Shown here: piece by piece, positions 21,079 through 33,291 of the stretch
Position numbering within the stretch: the first letter of the stretch is position 1
Layout: the number at the start of each line of letters is the position of its first letter
From: Ephemerocybe angulata
Lineage: Eukaryota; Basidiomycota; Agaricomycetes; Agaricales; Psathyrellaceae
Assembly (NCBI GenBank): GCA_013368325.1
Contig: JAACJK010000002.1
Span: 434,001 to 498,000, forward strand
Direction of reading: 5' to 3'
Length of the DNA: 64,000 bases
Program-made: the position numbers and the translations under genes
The notes under the pieces: generated by a model
The model's database searches: none
Told to the model about the DNA's origin: nothing
Seen by the model: the letters and a program-made list of their open reading frames with translations, nothing else

Positions 21079-23802
21079 TCAAACACGATTGAGACGCGCG
21101 CTCCGGCGGACAGCTTTAGGTGGAGAGGCATCTTGACCACGCTTCCTGCGATTGACGCGAGCAGTCGGACGGGTACGTTTAGGCAAGGCGTCGGTGGAAA
21201 GACCATTGAAGTTGGACCGGTCGCCGTGACCTGAGGCTGCTTTTGAGTGCTCAGTAGGAGGTGCGAGAGTTGGCGTGGGGACGGCGGCGAGATCTGAACG
21301 CGCGCTGGGCCGGGGAGGGGGGCGTGAGCGGATGTTTTGAGGAGGGTTTTCAGGAGCATCAGAATCCTTTGGGCTGGTAGGGGATGGCCTTTTCGGAGGC
21401 GGAGCGTCAGGGTGTTCCTTAACGGAACGCCTCTTGAGGTTGGTGACGGTTGCAGGCTGCTTGGCGGCAACGGGAGAGTCTGCTTGAGTCGTGGCTGGCG
21501 GGGACAGTCTTTTCGAAGGTGGGGCGTCAGAGTGTTCCTCGATCGAACGTCTCTTGAGGTTGGTAGCGATTGCAGGCTGCTTTTCGGCGACAACAGAGTC
21601 TGCGGGAGCCGTGGCTGGTACAGCACTAGCTTCCTCTTTTTCGATGGCTGCAAGCGCGTCGTCGAACAGCTCGATGACCTTGTCATATATATCCTCGTTC
21701 GCTTCCGCAATCGCTTCCATGCCGTCGCGTTTTGCTTCCGGAGTCAACGTCTCGTCCATGTAAAAGCAATGCTTCTGTTGGCCGATATCGTCTACCATGA
21801 TCTGAAATCGTCGGAAAAGCTGTTTGCAGGCTTGGCCCCACCACGACCGAATAGCCCAGGGGCGACACAGAAAATTAATCTTCGCGCTTCCCACAGCGGT
21901 GACATCATTCAGCGTTTCGCATCTCGCAAGCGTTTCTCTCATTTTTTTTGACTGTTCTCCCGGACCTTCGTACAGAAGTACTAGGTTGCACAAGACATGG
22001 AAGAACGACTCGAGGTCATCGAGATGGTCATGCCGTGGAGGGAGGCTGAACTGATAGTTATGCAAGACAGCGGTCGACTGATATCGCCGTTGGCCCTGCG
22101 GATAGGTATGTCAGATAACCTGCTTGATTGCCACGCCCCTTTCTGAACATACCAGTCCAGTCTCGGCGCGGAGCCTCGTCAGATCCCATGTCCAGGCTGA
22201 CATGTCAAGGTCAATGAGAACCCCACGACGACCAGGAGCTGCACCTGGAGAACCCAGAAGGATGTTGTGCGATGACACGTCCCTATGCAGAATTCCTTTG
22301 GCGCGTAGAGCACGGTACCCTAGATGGCGATATGTCAGAAGCTACCAGATACGAGAGGAAGGAACACAGCTTACCAGCAAGGGCGTCTCGAAGAGCAGAT
22401 ATCACCTGATAACGAGATGTGAAGTGTTGTATCGACTTCCCATAATGCGGCATGGTCGTCCTAGACTTTACGCGAGGTTCGAAACCATCAGCTCTGAAGC
22501 CCGGAGGACGGTAAGCCAGCGTTTCTGCGCAGTGATCCTCGAAGGAGATCATCTGGACGACACCATCGACTCCTTGCGCTGCGGCGAGAAAGTCGCATTC
22601 CGAAGTCTTGCCACGAGTTCGCCAAATGTCCTTGATCACAACCTCGGATCCGGTCTCCGGGTGATTAGCGTACCAGCACGTAGTACCCCTCCCAAAGACA
22701 TCGCCTCGATAGAACGGCGGTCGGCCCATGTCCAGATTGTAGGTAATTGGTTGGCCGTCAGCGTCGATGCTTTTGATGATGCCTGCAGTTTTCGTTCCAG
22801 TTGCGGGGTTGATTGTCCACTGGATCGAGGTATCCAAACCAAGCACAGATTCGTCAGGGGAGCTAAGCCCAAGCACAAGTCGTATGAACGTCCGTGGATT
22901 ATTGTGAATGTTGATGAGAGGCGTAAAGTAGAAGCCACTGCGGTCGTAGTGGAGCATGCGCACGCTGTGCTCGGTGATGACAAGAGAACGAACGAAGTTT
23001 CGGTTCGGCTGTCTCATATAGATTTGCCTAAAGGTGCACTATGTCAGAACGCAGGCGCGAAAAACGACAGTTCCCAGGGAAAAGGAGACGAGACTGACCT
23101 GCAATAGAAGCCGGCCTGTGTAGCCTGGTCGACATCGTTGGAATGACCCTCGAGTCGCACATCGAATACGGAGGCCACGTTTCCATATCCAACACCATCG
23201 AGGTAATCGTCTTTGTCCATGCGTCGTTGAAAGGAAGGACCTGTTGCCTTGATAGAGATATCGGGGCAGAGAGCCTTGAATTTGGGCTGCGTGAATCGGG
23301 AGGTATGCGAGTTCACCACCACCCGGGTGGCGCCTTCGCCGCAGGGTTCGCCGAGTTCGGAGATGATGTGGGAGACGATGTCGAAGATAGGCTCATAGAG
23401 TTCGGATACTTCCGAGGGACCCTTTGGGAGATTCGCCCATCGTCCCTCGTCCTGTCGGTATCCCGAGGCCACAGACGCAAGGAAAGCGTCAAGAGCAGTG
23501 TCGCCGACCACTTCGGCGTAAAGGGACCTGGTCCACTCCTCCCCAACTATCGTAACTTCTTCGCCTAGCTCCAGGGCAATTTCTGCCTTTAGCTTCCGCA
23601 TGTGTGGACCTGCGACCGGATCTTCTGCCTCCTCGACTGGAGGGGCCGTCCTAGTCGAGCTGGACGTGCCGACCCCAATTGGCGAGTCTGAATTCGCGAC
23701 AGACGGTTCGCGTTCAATGGCTTGAGCAGCCCTTGCACGAGCACGAGTCCAGTGAATCCGTGGTTGAATGGTTGAACGGGATGCTTTCGCAAGAGAGGGC
23801 AT
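21079..23802 (-). CDS. fungal-type protein kinase (FunK1 family), copy 1
   Basis: Exons 23802-23099, 23027-22375, 22319-22153 and 22095-21079 give 846 residues with no break. Domains in order: basic N terminus P-R-I-H-W-T-R-A-R-A-R-A; a PD...ExK-like region (P-D-I-S-I-K, then a degenerate F-D-V-R); Q-P-N-R-N-F-V-R and H-Y-D-R-S-G-F-Y in exon 2; ATP-site V-V-I-K; catalytic H-R-D-V-S-S-H-N in exon 3; D-L-D in place of D-F-G; and L-D-D-L-E-S-F-F in exon 4. The Pro/Lys-rich tail contains a direct duplication of a unit of about 39 residues (21385-21500 and 21503-21620) and ends R-R-S-A-R-L-N-R-V. Closest relative here is copy 9 in the opposite orientation. A Ser/Thr kinase role is expected from the family; substrates are unknown. 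Confidence 0.9.
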
Positions 23803-24196
23803 TCTAGAAGATATATGAAAGGTGAAGGTGGTAGTAAAGGATCAACCAGTTGTGACCGAATCTGGACCAAACAATCCAGCATTGACAATGATGGCCTATC
23901 ACAATGGTTTCATCGGCGAACAAAGCATCCTGATCCGTCATTCGGCATCTTCAGGTTATTGTTCAAGTTCACGATCAAAGCACAAAGTTAAGTATCGGAC
24001 CTGTTGCGACAGGGCTGCGGGCCTCTAGTTATAATTAATATTCTCATTCTCACCGTGACATGAACAACGCCGTTGTTTTATCAAGGTTATACTAAGAGCG
24101 GGTAACCAACGTGCGATGTTGAAACATTTCGTAAGAGGTACAACGCTACTGTATCCAGGCGCCGCCCAAGTGTAGTAGCACATATTGAAGCGTATG
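23803..24196. other. spacer between FunK1 copies 1 and 2
   Basis: 394 nt; promoter of copy 1 and 3' region of copy 2, both on the minus strand. Nothing else seen. Confidence 0.4.
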
Positions 24197-26785
24197 TTAG
24201 TCTTCCTTGTCAGACTCGCTTTCTCCATTACTATCGCCTTCCACTGGCTGAACGCCACGGACGTTTTTTACGACCCTCTTGACACGTGTGACTTCTGGAT
24301 GAAGGGCTTCGGAGCGACGCTTAAGGTTGTTTCGGCGGATTGGAGGAACTGTGGTGGCCGGACGGCGTGTGGCGCGCTCTGGGGGAGATGGGGAGTTGGG
24401 CTCCTGAGGGAAGCAATTATCATCTTCCTCGGCTTCTATCGCGACAAGCGCCTTGTCGAAAGAGTTCGTTATCTTGAGGTAATATGACGCACTCTCCTCC
24501 ACGTATCCCATTTTCACCAACTTCACGTATTTCTCTTGCACCGAAGCGACTTCCGGATCTTCTCGAATCAGTTCTTTCTCGTAAGCGACGTCCCTTATTA
24601 CGCCCTGGTACTCTTTCAGAAGCTCGGCGCACGCTTTCCCCCACCACGCATCGGGCGTACATGGCCAGGTGAGGGTCCTGAGCTTGGCACTGACGACATT
24701 TTCCAAATCCTTCGAGTCCATGGTCGCCAGGAGTGTGGCACTTGTCGATGAGTTGGCCTGGAGAAGGTTTCCGGGTCCACGGTACATAACAAGAATCTCA
24801 AGTAGGAGCCAAAAAAATGACTCCAAGTCGTCCAAGAAGTCATGGACTGCAGGGAATTTTTGCAGCTTAAGCTTGATCATCGAAATAGAGAGATATCTTT
24901 GAGCACCCTGCAAAAGGTCTTAGCTCAGAATCTTACAGGTACTAACAATATACACACCGTTCGATAGTCCTGATTGGGCCTCGGCATATTCTCCAAAATC
25001 CACGCGGCCATGTCGAGATCAATGAGGATCCCTCGATTCCCATGCTTGACGTTAGGGACACCAAGCAGAATGTTGTTCATGCCAATGTCCCGGTGTATCA
25101 CGCCTTTCAGCAACAGCCTCTGATGTCCTGTAAGACTGGTTAGTGCCAAGTCGGCCACACAATAGAATGCGGAGCTCACCAAGAATAGCATCCCGGAATG
25201 CAGCGATGAGTTGATATCGGCTCGTAAACGTGTTAAGAAATCCCTCGTAATTCTCCATCACAACTCGCGATTTTACGCGGTTATGGAAGGTCTCGTGCGC
25301 GGCATTCCTCGCTCGATATGCCTTCGTCTCAGCGCAGTTACTCTGATACGCCAGACATTGAACCACTCCGTCGAGGTCTTTGGCAGCTTTGAGAAAATCG
25401 ACCTCTGGTGTCCTGGTTTCGGTGCGCCAAGAATCTTTGATGACCACGCGTCTCCCGTCATCGGGATGTAAAGCACGATAGCAAGTTGTCCCTCGACCAC
25501 GAATACTGGCACGGATAAATGGGGCCGTTTTCATGCAGAGCTCATAGCGGGTCGTCGTTTCCGTATCGTCGTCGTGAACATCCACAGTCCCGGAAATCCT
25601 GCGCCCCGTCTTCTGGTTAACACGCCACTGGACTGACGTATCGAATCCTAAAACCGCCTCGTTGCACGTACTAAGGCCAACGATGAGCCTCACGAATGTA
25701 TACGGATCTTTGTGGATGTGGATATATGGAGTCAGGTAGAGGCCGCTCCTGTCAAGATGGCCCAGGCAGATATAGTTTTCAGTGAGTAAGGCCGCTCGAA
25801 CGAAGTTTCGATTCGGCTGGTGCATCCATATTTGCCTAAGAAAGAAAAAAAAAATTAGTATCACTGACACCTGAAACATATAGCATTTCTGTAGGGGACG
25901 GTTGGTTACTCACCTGCACGACAGTGCAATCTGCTTAGCGTGATCTGTGATTTTATCTTTGTATTTGTCACGCTTAACCTCTATAACAGCGGCTACGTTG
26001 GACCAGCCAACACCTAAAGCAAGCTGCGACGGAGTGCCCGAATTTGCGTCAAGTCCTTCGAACGATGGACCTGTGGCTTTGATTGAGATGTCTGGCGAGG
26101 TGCCTTCGTGGTTGGCTTCCTTATGCCGAAACCTGACAAGACTCGTATCCAGGACCTCCCGTGTTCCACCATGGCCAGAGGCCGTGCTGAACTCCTCGAT
26201 AATGTCTGAAATGATGTTGACGAAGAGGGGGTATAACTCTGGCTCGGTTTTCGGTACTTCTGGGAGGTCGACCCAACGGCTTTTACGGTAGCGAGTTGTG
26301 CGTCTGTTGAGAAACTTGACAATGTCCTTCAGCGGCGCCTCTTCTCTATACAGAGTAGTTGCCCAATGTTCGATGAAGTAGAGCTTCGTGCCGAGCTCAT
26401 CGAGAATGACCTTCTTCATTTCATCAGTGGAGCTGAGGGGGTCCTGTGTCGTGAAACGAAACGGAGTGCTGCTATGTTGCTCGGGAGGTTGGGAATCTTG
26501 GGAGGGTCTGCTTGGTGTGACTGGATCGTCTGCCTGAGCCGATTTGGAGTCCGTGGCATAGAAACCCTTGTCGGTTAACCAAGTATCATCGAACTGGGTC
26601 GGGTCTTTCGCCCACGCTATGTCTTCCTCTGGCATGTCCACAAAGTAATTCGGTCTGGTACCAGTGCCATCACTAGCTTCATGGCTGTCCGAATCAGCGA
26701 GCTGCGCGGTAGCCATGGTGGGGGTGGGTGGGGAAGCCTGAACGGTATCGTCCGAGCCTGGAGAGTCGGGGGGTGATTCTGACAT
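24197..26785 (-). CDS. fungal-type protein kinase (FunK1 family), copy 2, acidic-tail subtype
   Basis: Exons 26785-25914, 25835-25180, 25127-24958 and 24907-24197 give 802 residues. This subtype lacks the W-T-R head and the R-R-S-A-R-L end. Its N terminus is Ser/Pro/Asp-rich (M-S-E-S-P-P-D-S-P-G-S-D) and it ends acidic (E-S-E-S-D-K-E-D). The PD...ExK pattern is complete (S-P-D-I-S-I-K and V-I-E-V-K). Kinase marks are V-V-I-K-D-S-W, H-R-D-I-G-M-N-N and I-D-L-D-M. Copies 5 and 11 are its relatives. The activation segment reads G-A-Q-R-Y instead of the G-T-R-R-F seen in copies 4 and 10. No lesion found. Confidence 0.9.
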
Positions 26786-28120
26786 GACTAGATGGTGGCG
26801 GGAAGAAAGAGAGAAGGGGCTCTGGTTGTGGCTGATATCGGTTGCTATCGGAGAATGTATCTACAATAGGTTGTACAATGGGCTATTGATCAATGTGATG
26901 GCATGCCGATGGCTGCCGGTGGCCAAAGCAAGTAAACAAAGCATCGAGAGCCCAATACGGAAGGCGGGAAGTCAAGGGTGGTTGAAATTGTCACGCGACA
27001 GAAGGTGATGGCTAGATCAGCGACATTTCCGGGAAGAATATGGCTTACCACAGCAAGAAAACGATGTATCATGGTATAAGTGTATGTGTGTAAAAGTGGT
27101 GTGATAAACAAGGGCCGGCTTGGAAGGGGCCCTCAATGGTGCTAAACCGACGATGGGTAATTTATTTGGGGCTAACCACCAAAATGCCAGTGGGAGAGGC
27201 CCCTATTGACGGAGATTTGAAGACACTGGGTCGGCGCGGCTTGCAGGCCCCAGGGTGAGGAACAATGAGTCAATAGATTGGCGAAGCGGGTCCAGTGTAG
27301 CGCCGCGTATTATTAAGATTGACTATCATACGATTTTTTCTACTCAAAGCTAGCTGCTAACCTGCCATCCTATGCACCTACTAATTCAAATATAAAGTTT
27401 CCCCTGGTCTACACCAAGAACACATTGGCAAAGTCTTGAGACTATCGCCCCAAGATTGGTGGAGAAACACAATCTGTCCGATTCACTGGTTGTCCGAACA
27501 TCAGGGTAACGATAGTAGTCCTCCTTGAACATCACGTACTATGCTAGTCTCGTGAACCATCCTCTATGAGAGAAGAAAATCGTTCTCTCTGATATAGAGT
27601 CTGGTCATTAATGCATTAACCCCGGTCTTGGCAGCCAGGTGGCTCGGAGTTCAAATAATTGATGTCGGCTTTCCGGCTCTGGGACCCAGGACGCCTCCTG
27701 AGGTTTAGATGTGTCTCTGGCTCGAGTGAATATGGTAGGGTCACTATATATGCGACTGATATCTCGATGTAATACATGAAAGGGTTATTTGGGGCCAGAA
27801 GTGAATGAGTTGGCAGATTTTCCTTCCGACCAGGTACCTGCGGGCATTGGTGTCTAATTGGGTGGCACAGTCATGTTAGAGTAAATTTGTGCGCTTATTC
27901 TCAATTAGAGGCGGTTCTATACTTATTTTATTGTTGTTCTTGAACTTCGAAGGCCTCTTTATTCTACATGGCTTTGGTGTGGTATCGAGGATTGCCCCTA
28001 TCTCTGACCATCAGTGCTCGGAACCCTTTCGGCATGGCAAATTCATCACATATTTCAAGTTCCGAGCCACCTGTCTGTCGGCTGTCGCTCTTGGCACCAG
28101 GTACGGCTCAGACTAGTACT
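26786..28120. other. intergenic between divergent FunK1 copies 2 and 3
   Basis: 1.3 kb of AT-richer sequence without ORFs above about 75 codons; upstream region of both genes. Confidence 0.45.
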
Positions 28121-30420
28121 ATGCGTCCTTCAACACCTCGTTCACGAAATGTACCTCCTACGCGGACATATTGGACTCGTTCTCGTGCAAGAGCAGCCAA
28201 ATCCCCTGACGCGACTGTCCTCGAAGGCGCGAACGCGCCAAGATCTCCCCTGCCATCCAGAAGAAACCTGGTCGAAACTATCGGTTCCTCGGCGGTTCAG
28301 AATTTCAGACCTCGTGTCTTAGGAAATGACAGCGACGCCTCGACGATCAAACTCAGCTCCGAGGACCAACATATCAGGCAGGTCATGGCAGACCTCACGC
28401 AAGAGCTTGGAGAGAACGAGTATTGCGTCGGCGAAGAGTGAATGCAATCGCTGTATGCAGACCCTGTAGATGACGCTGCTATTACCACCTACCTTGCTTC
28501 AGAAGCCTCGGGATGGCCGGCGCTGGACGGAGTTACCTATCCACCCTACCAGCAAGGGAGAACTCTCCGAATCGGTCTGCAGCCTTATTCGGCGTATCAT
28601 TGCGGGACTTGGCGAACCCACTGGAGACGGTGTTGCTCGGGATGTGGTCGATTCTCATGCCGCCAATCTGAAGCACCCGAAGTATAAGGACCTTTGCCCA
28701 GGAATCTCTATCCGGGCGACTGGGCCGTCATTCGGGCGTTCCGAAGCGATAAACGAATATATCGATGGTGTTGGCTACGCAAACCTGGCGTCTCCCATTG
28801 ACGTGAACCTTGAACAACCGTCTAACGAAAAAGACCAGGTGGCGCAGGCGGCTTTCTACAGCAAGTGAGCTTTTCTATGTCTTATGTTGCCACCGTCGTT
28901 TTGACTCCTCTTTCTTTTCTTGCAGACAAATCTACACGGAACAACCAAACCGAAACTTCATACGCTCCCTTTTTGTCACCGAAAAGAATCTTCGATTGAT
29001 TCAGACCGTAGCGGGCTCTATGTCTCACCGCTCGTCAACATTCACCGAGACCCCTGCACGTTCATTCGGCTCGTCCTTGGTCTAACTTCCACAAAGGAAG
29101 ATGTTCTTGGTCTGGATAAGGCTATTCAGTGGACGACCGACCCTCTGACTGGGGTAAAGATGGAACGGGAGAGGCACAACTTGCTGGTATGCAACCCATC
29201 CAAGGACCGGTGATGAAGTTGTGATCAAGGACGCCTGGCGAGCGCATGACAAGGCGTCTGAGTTTGCGTTTCTGGACGCTGCGCAAGGGGTTGATGGTGT
29301 CGTACAGATGGTTTCTTTGCAGGACCATTGTGCAGATACGGAGGCCTATCGCCCCCCAGGCTTCTGCCATCCAAACATTCAGAATCGCACGAAATTCCGA
29401 CTGGTAATGCAGCTCTACGGGAAGTCCATCGAGCACTTCACCTCCCGCGCTCAAGCAACATCAGCGCTCAGAGATGCCATCCTTGGTAAGCCTTTCTTGT
29501 TCTGGATCTCAAGAGCCCGTCCCTCACCATAATTCGCATAGCATCGCGATCTTTTTTCGAAAGATATCTGACACCCCGGGGATTATCGATGCAGAATATC
29601 TTGTTGGGTCATTTCGGCGCTTCTCCACGCCTCCGGGGTATTTTGATCGATCTCGACATGGCTATCTGGACTACGTCCGATATCTCAAAGCTACGGGCCA
29701 ATATGGGACTAGTGAGTTACTTGGTGGCCTGAATAGAGTTAGCAGCTAACTCCTTTGATAGGGAACTCGCCAGTCCATCGGGGTTCTGCACAACTTGCAG
29801 TGCCAGCTTCCCCCACGACATGATCACCTCGACGACTTGGAGTCTTTCTTCTACGTCCTGTGCCATTTGGTACTCCTTTTTGAAAGCCCGGGGTGCCGTT
29901 CGAAAGCTATGAACGATATGTTCGCGGAGTGGGAAACAGTTGAAAGCCTTCACACTCTTGTGGTCTTGAAGAGCGCAAAGCTGTATGACTACTGCCAGTG
30001 GCCGACTAGTTTATGGTGGGGAGAAGTTGCTGAAACCCTTCTCAAAGGGTTCCAAGATATATTATGGCCCATTGTTCAGCGGAAGACGACTGCGAGGTAA
30101 TCGCAAACTGAGCCTGGAAGAGAAGCGCCGGCAAATGGAGGCGATTGCAGAGGAATCGGTAAGTATCTACGACAATATTGGGCAGCTTTTTGATGATGCG
30201 CTTGAGACCATCGAGTGAGAGTACCAAGATGCCGCCCCTCCTCCTGCAATCACTTTCCCGTCTTCTAAGATCCCGCAATTCTCGTCTCCTTCGAAGGGCT
30301 CCAAAGTGCGAGCTAGCCTCAAATGACGATCAACTAAAGACGATCCGAATGCCTCGCCTTCCAAACGGCAGACACCTGACATCCCCTAGATTTCGCGCTT
30401 CAGGAACGCTGCGGTGGGCG
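28121..30420 (+). pseudogene. FunK1 family kinase pseudogene, copy 3
   Basis: All four exon equivalents are recognisable but broken. The head (T-Y-W-T-R-S-R-A-R-A-A-K) is intact. At 28439-28441 a conserved Trp codon (G-E-E-W) is TGA. A frameshift follows near 28520, another in exon 2 near 29005, and roughly 90 nt are missing near 29168, just before G-R-G-T-T-C-W. In exon 3 the catalytic H-R-D has become P-R-G in front of L-S-M-Q-N, while I-D-L-D-M survives. Exon 4 retains L-D-D-L-E-S-F-F-Y-V-L-C-H-L-V, then shifts frame near 30100 and loses the tail. This is an old, multiply broken copy that cannot make a kinase. Confidence 0.9.
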
Positions 30421-30652
30421 TCTGATTTCCGAATCCGTTACCGTATTCCGAGTAGCTGCAGCATCACAGAGCAGATAGTACATTTATGAACGCAGTGCAA
30501 AAATATATAAAAGTATTTAAATTGGGGTATTCATTCTGAGACGAGGGCATGGGTATAATCTAGCAGTATCTATAAAGATAGAGAAGTGCGAAGTGCAACA
30601 TTGGCAGAATTGTATGACATGCTACAACAAGCATGGCAGTATAAGAACGCCC

Positions 30653-33291
30653 TTAAGCCTGGTTGAGCGACTTGAGTCGCGCGCTCCGACGAACGGCTTT
30701 AGTAGCCGGGGATGCTTTCGGACGAGTTCCCCGTTGGCGCTTTGTGGGAGCTTTAGGAGTGGTCGGAGCGGGGGACAGCCGACTGCGTTTAGATGGCAAG
30801 TCAACTGGTGCATCTATATTGGAGCGCCGTTTGAGACCAGCAATCTTCCTGGGGATTTCGGAGGCATCCGCAGGAGCGCCGATGTTTGGGACTGGGTCGA
30901 CTGTAGGGATAGACTGGGGAGTGGGTTTTGGGTTGGAAGAAGAGTTTTTCGAAGGAATCGCAGGAGAGGGCTCCGCCGCAGCGAGCGTAGCGGTCGCATT
31001 TCGACCACCTTCCAGATCTTCGCGTTCATAAGCCGCCAGCGCATTATCGAAAAGCTGGAGCACTCTGTCGTAGACGTCGCCAGCGGGTCCCCTGGCGACT
31101 GCTTCAAGCCGTTCTCGCTTCTCTGCGGGGGTCGACCGACAGCTGGTCCTGATCGTGTTCTTCTGCCTGACGATTGGCACCAGAATGTCCTGGAATCCAC
31201 AGAAAGCTCGTCGGTAGCTTCTCCCCACCACGAAGGACATTCCCAAGTATCGTACAGGAGCGCACCTTTTGCGTTCGCAACGACGGATGCGTCTTCCTTT
31301 TCCCAATACGCGAGGTTGGCATCCATTCGCTCCGACCGCTTCCCAGGGCGCTCGAAAAGAAGTACCAGATGGCACAGAACATAAAAGAATGATTCAAGAT
31401 CATCCAGGTAATCGTGGGCGGGAGGAAGCTCGATCTCTAGACTCCGCAGGACAGAAACCGACTGAAAACGCCGCGTCCCCTAACAAAGAAGTTAAAAGAA
31501 TCTCCAGTAGATGAAGGAAACACTTACAATTCCAGTTTCAGCACGAAGAATACAGATGTCGGTATGAGTCCAGACGGCCATGTCAAGGTCGATAAGTATT
31601 CCGCGGGAGCCAGGGGCGGCGTTCACAGTCCCTAGTAGGACGTTCTGCAGTGAGACGTCCCTATGTAAAACTGACTTCGACAAGAGACCACGGTAACCTG
31701 TGTATCTGTCAGACATTTATGAGTACAAATTAGTGACATCTCACCATGGATCGCATCCCTGACAGCGGAGATGGCTTCGATGCGAGAGGTAAAGTGCTCA
31801 AGCGACTTCCCGTAGCAACGCATCACGACTCGGGATTTCGTGCGGCTAACGTAGCCCTTCGAATCGAATTTTTCAGGGCGATAGGCCTTCGTTTCGGCAC
31901 ACAAGTCCTGAAACGAAATCATCTGGACGACTCCCTCGACGCCTTGTGCAGCAGTCAGATACGCGAATTCCGATGCTTTCCCACCTTCTCTCCACGCATC
32001 CTTGACGAGCACGTCTTCTCCAGTTTGTGGATGCGTAGCATACCAGCAGGTTGTACCTCTACCACAGAGCCCAGTGCGGACGAATGGCGGTCGGTCCATC
32101 TTGAGTTTGTAGAGGATGGGTTGTCCGTCCGCGTCGACGGTCTCGAGCGTCCCTTCGCTCTTGCGTCCTGTCTCAGGGTCACACCTCCATTGAATGGACG
32201 TGTCAAAACCGAGGACCGCTTCTCTGCGAGAGCTCAGTCCGAGAACAATCCGGATAAAGGTGTGTGAATTTTGGTGAATATCCATCAGCTGTGAAACATA
32301 GAATCCGCTGCGGTCGTAGTGCACGAGTCGGAAGCTGCGTTCGGTGACCAGAAGGGTCCTGATGAAATTTCGATTGGGCTGCATCATCGAGATGTACCTA
32401 TCGTCTGTAAGAAAATGAAGGTGGCAGTTCAGATGAGTTGACTTACTTGCAGTAGAGGGCCGCCTGAACGACTCGCTCCACCTGGTGGGCCTTGTCATCG
32501 AGTTCCACATCGATTAGAGATGCCAGGTTGCTATAACTAACGCCGCCAGCGTAACCATTCAGCGACTTGCCTCGTTGAAACGAAGGGCCCGCAGCCTTAA
32601 TGGATATGTCGGGACAAGGACCTATGCGCTTCGAGGCTGCAGCATGTGAGTCAACGACTTCTCGAGATTCGCCTTCCTCGCACGGTTCCGCCAGCTCTGA
32701 GATGATGCACGAGACTAGCTTGGAAACAATTCCGGAAAGCACTTTTTTGCTGGCGGGCTTGTGCAATAGATCCACCCACTGTCCGTCCTGGCGATATCCG
32801 GAGGTCTCAGAAGCAAGGTAGGTTTGGATATCCCCTGGGTCAACCAGATCCTTGTAGAGGGAATGTATCCAATTCTCGGAGACAATCTTCACTTCCTCCC
32901 CGATCTCAAGCTTCACTTGCGCATATGGATCGGCAGAGAGGCGGGGTTCATCTGTCGAGCTATGTGATGGTATTATCCGCAGTGTACTTGGGGGTGGTTC
33001 GTGCTGGAGAGGGGATGTGGTGTTCCGAAGGGCGGGAGCCTTCTCGCAGACAGCCTTCGCCTCAAGTTCGTCCCCCATTTCCTGGTTCAGGGAATCGGCG
33101 GGGCCGTCAGAGAATTGTTTGGCCGTAAAAAATACCCTTGGAGCGTCTAGATCCCTATCTTGAGGTTCCACAGTATGTTCAGGTGTCCCAGTTGTCGCAG
33201 TGAATGCAGCGTCATGGATAGTTCTTGCACGAGCCCTTGCGAGAGATCGAGTCCAGTGAATCCGGGGCTGAGGTTCTGGATGTGGACCCAT
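30653..33291 (-). pseudogene. FunK1 family kinase, copy 4, single frameshift in exon 4
   Basis: Exons 33291-32447, 32397-31745, 31697-31528 and 31479-30653. The start was placed at 33291, in front of P-Q-P-R-I-H-W-T-R; an in-phase Met at 33384 is less likely. Kinase marks are complete: V-L-V-K-D-A-W, H-R-D-V-S-L-Q-N, I-D-L-D-M and G-T-R-R-F-Q-S. Around 31196-31206, between W-W-G-E-A-T-D-E-L and F-Q-D-I-L-V-P, one base is missing relative to copy 10. After it the other frame stays open to the normal end K-A-V-R-R-S-A-R-L. The kinase core lies before the break, so a truncated kinase lacking the nuclear-type tail could still be made. Closest relative is copy 10. Confidence 0.82.

Noticed and set aside
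22124..23107. 327-codon plus-strand ORF
   Set aside because: Lies exactly antisense to exons 2-3 of FunK1 copy 1 and spans its introns; no domain. Shadow of codon bias.
30593..31384. 263-codon plus-strand ORF
   Set aside because: Antisense to exon 4 of FunK1 copy 4.
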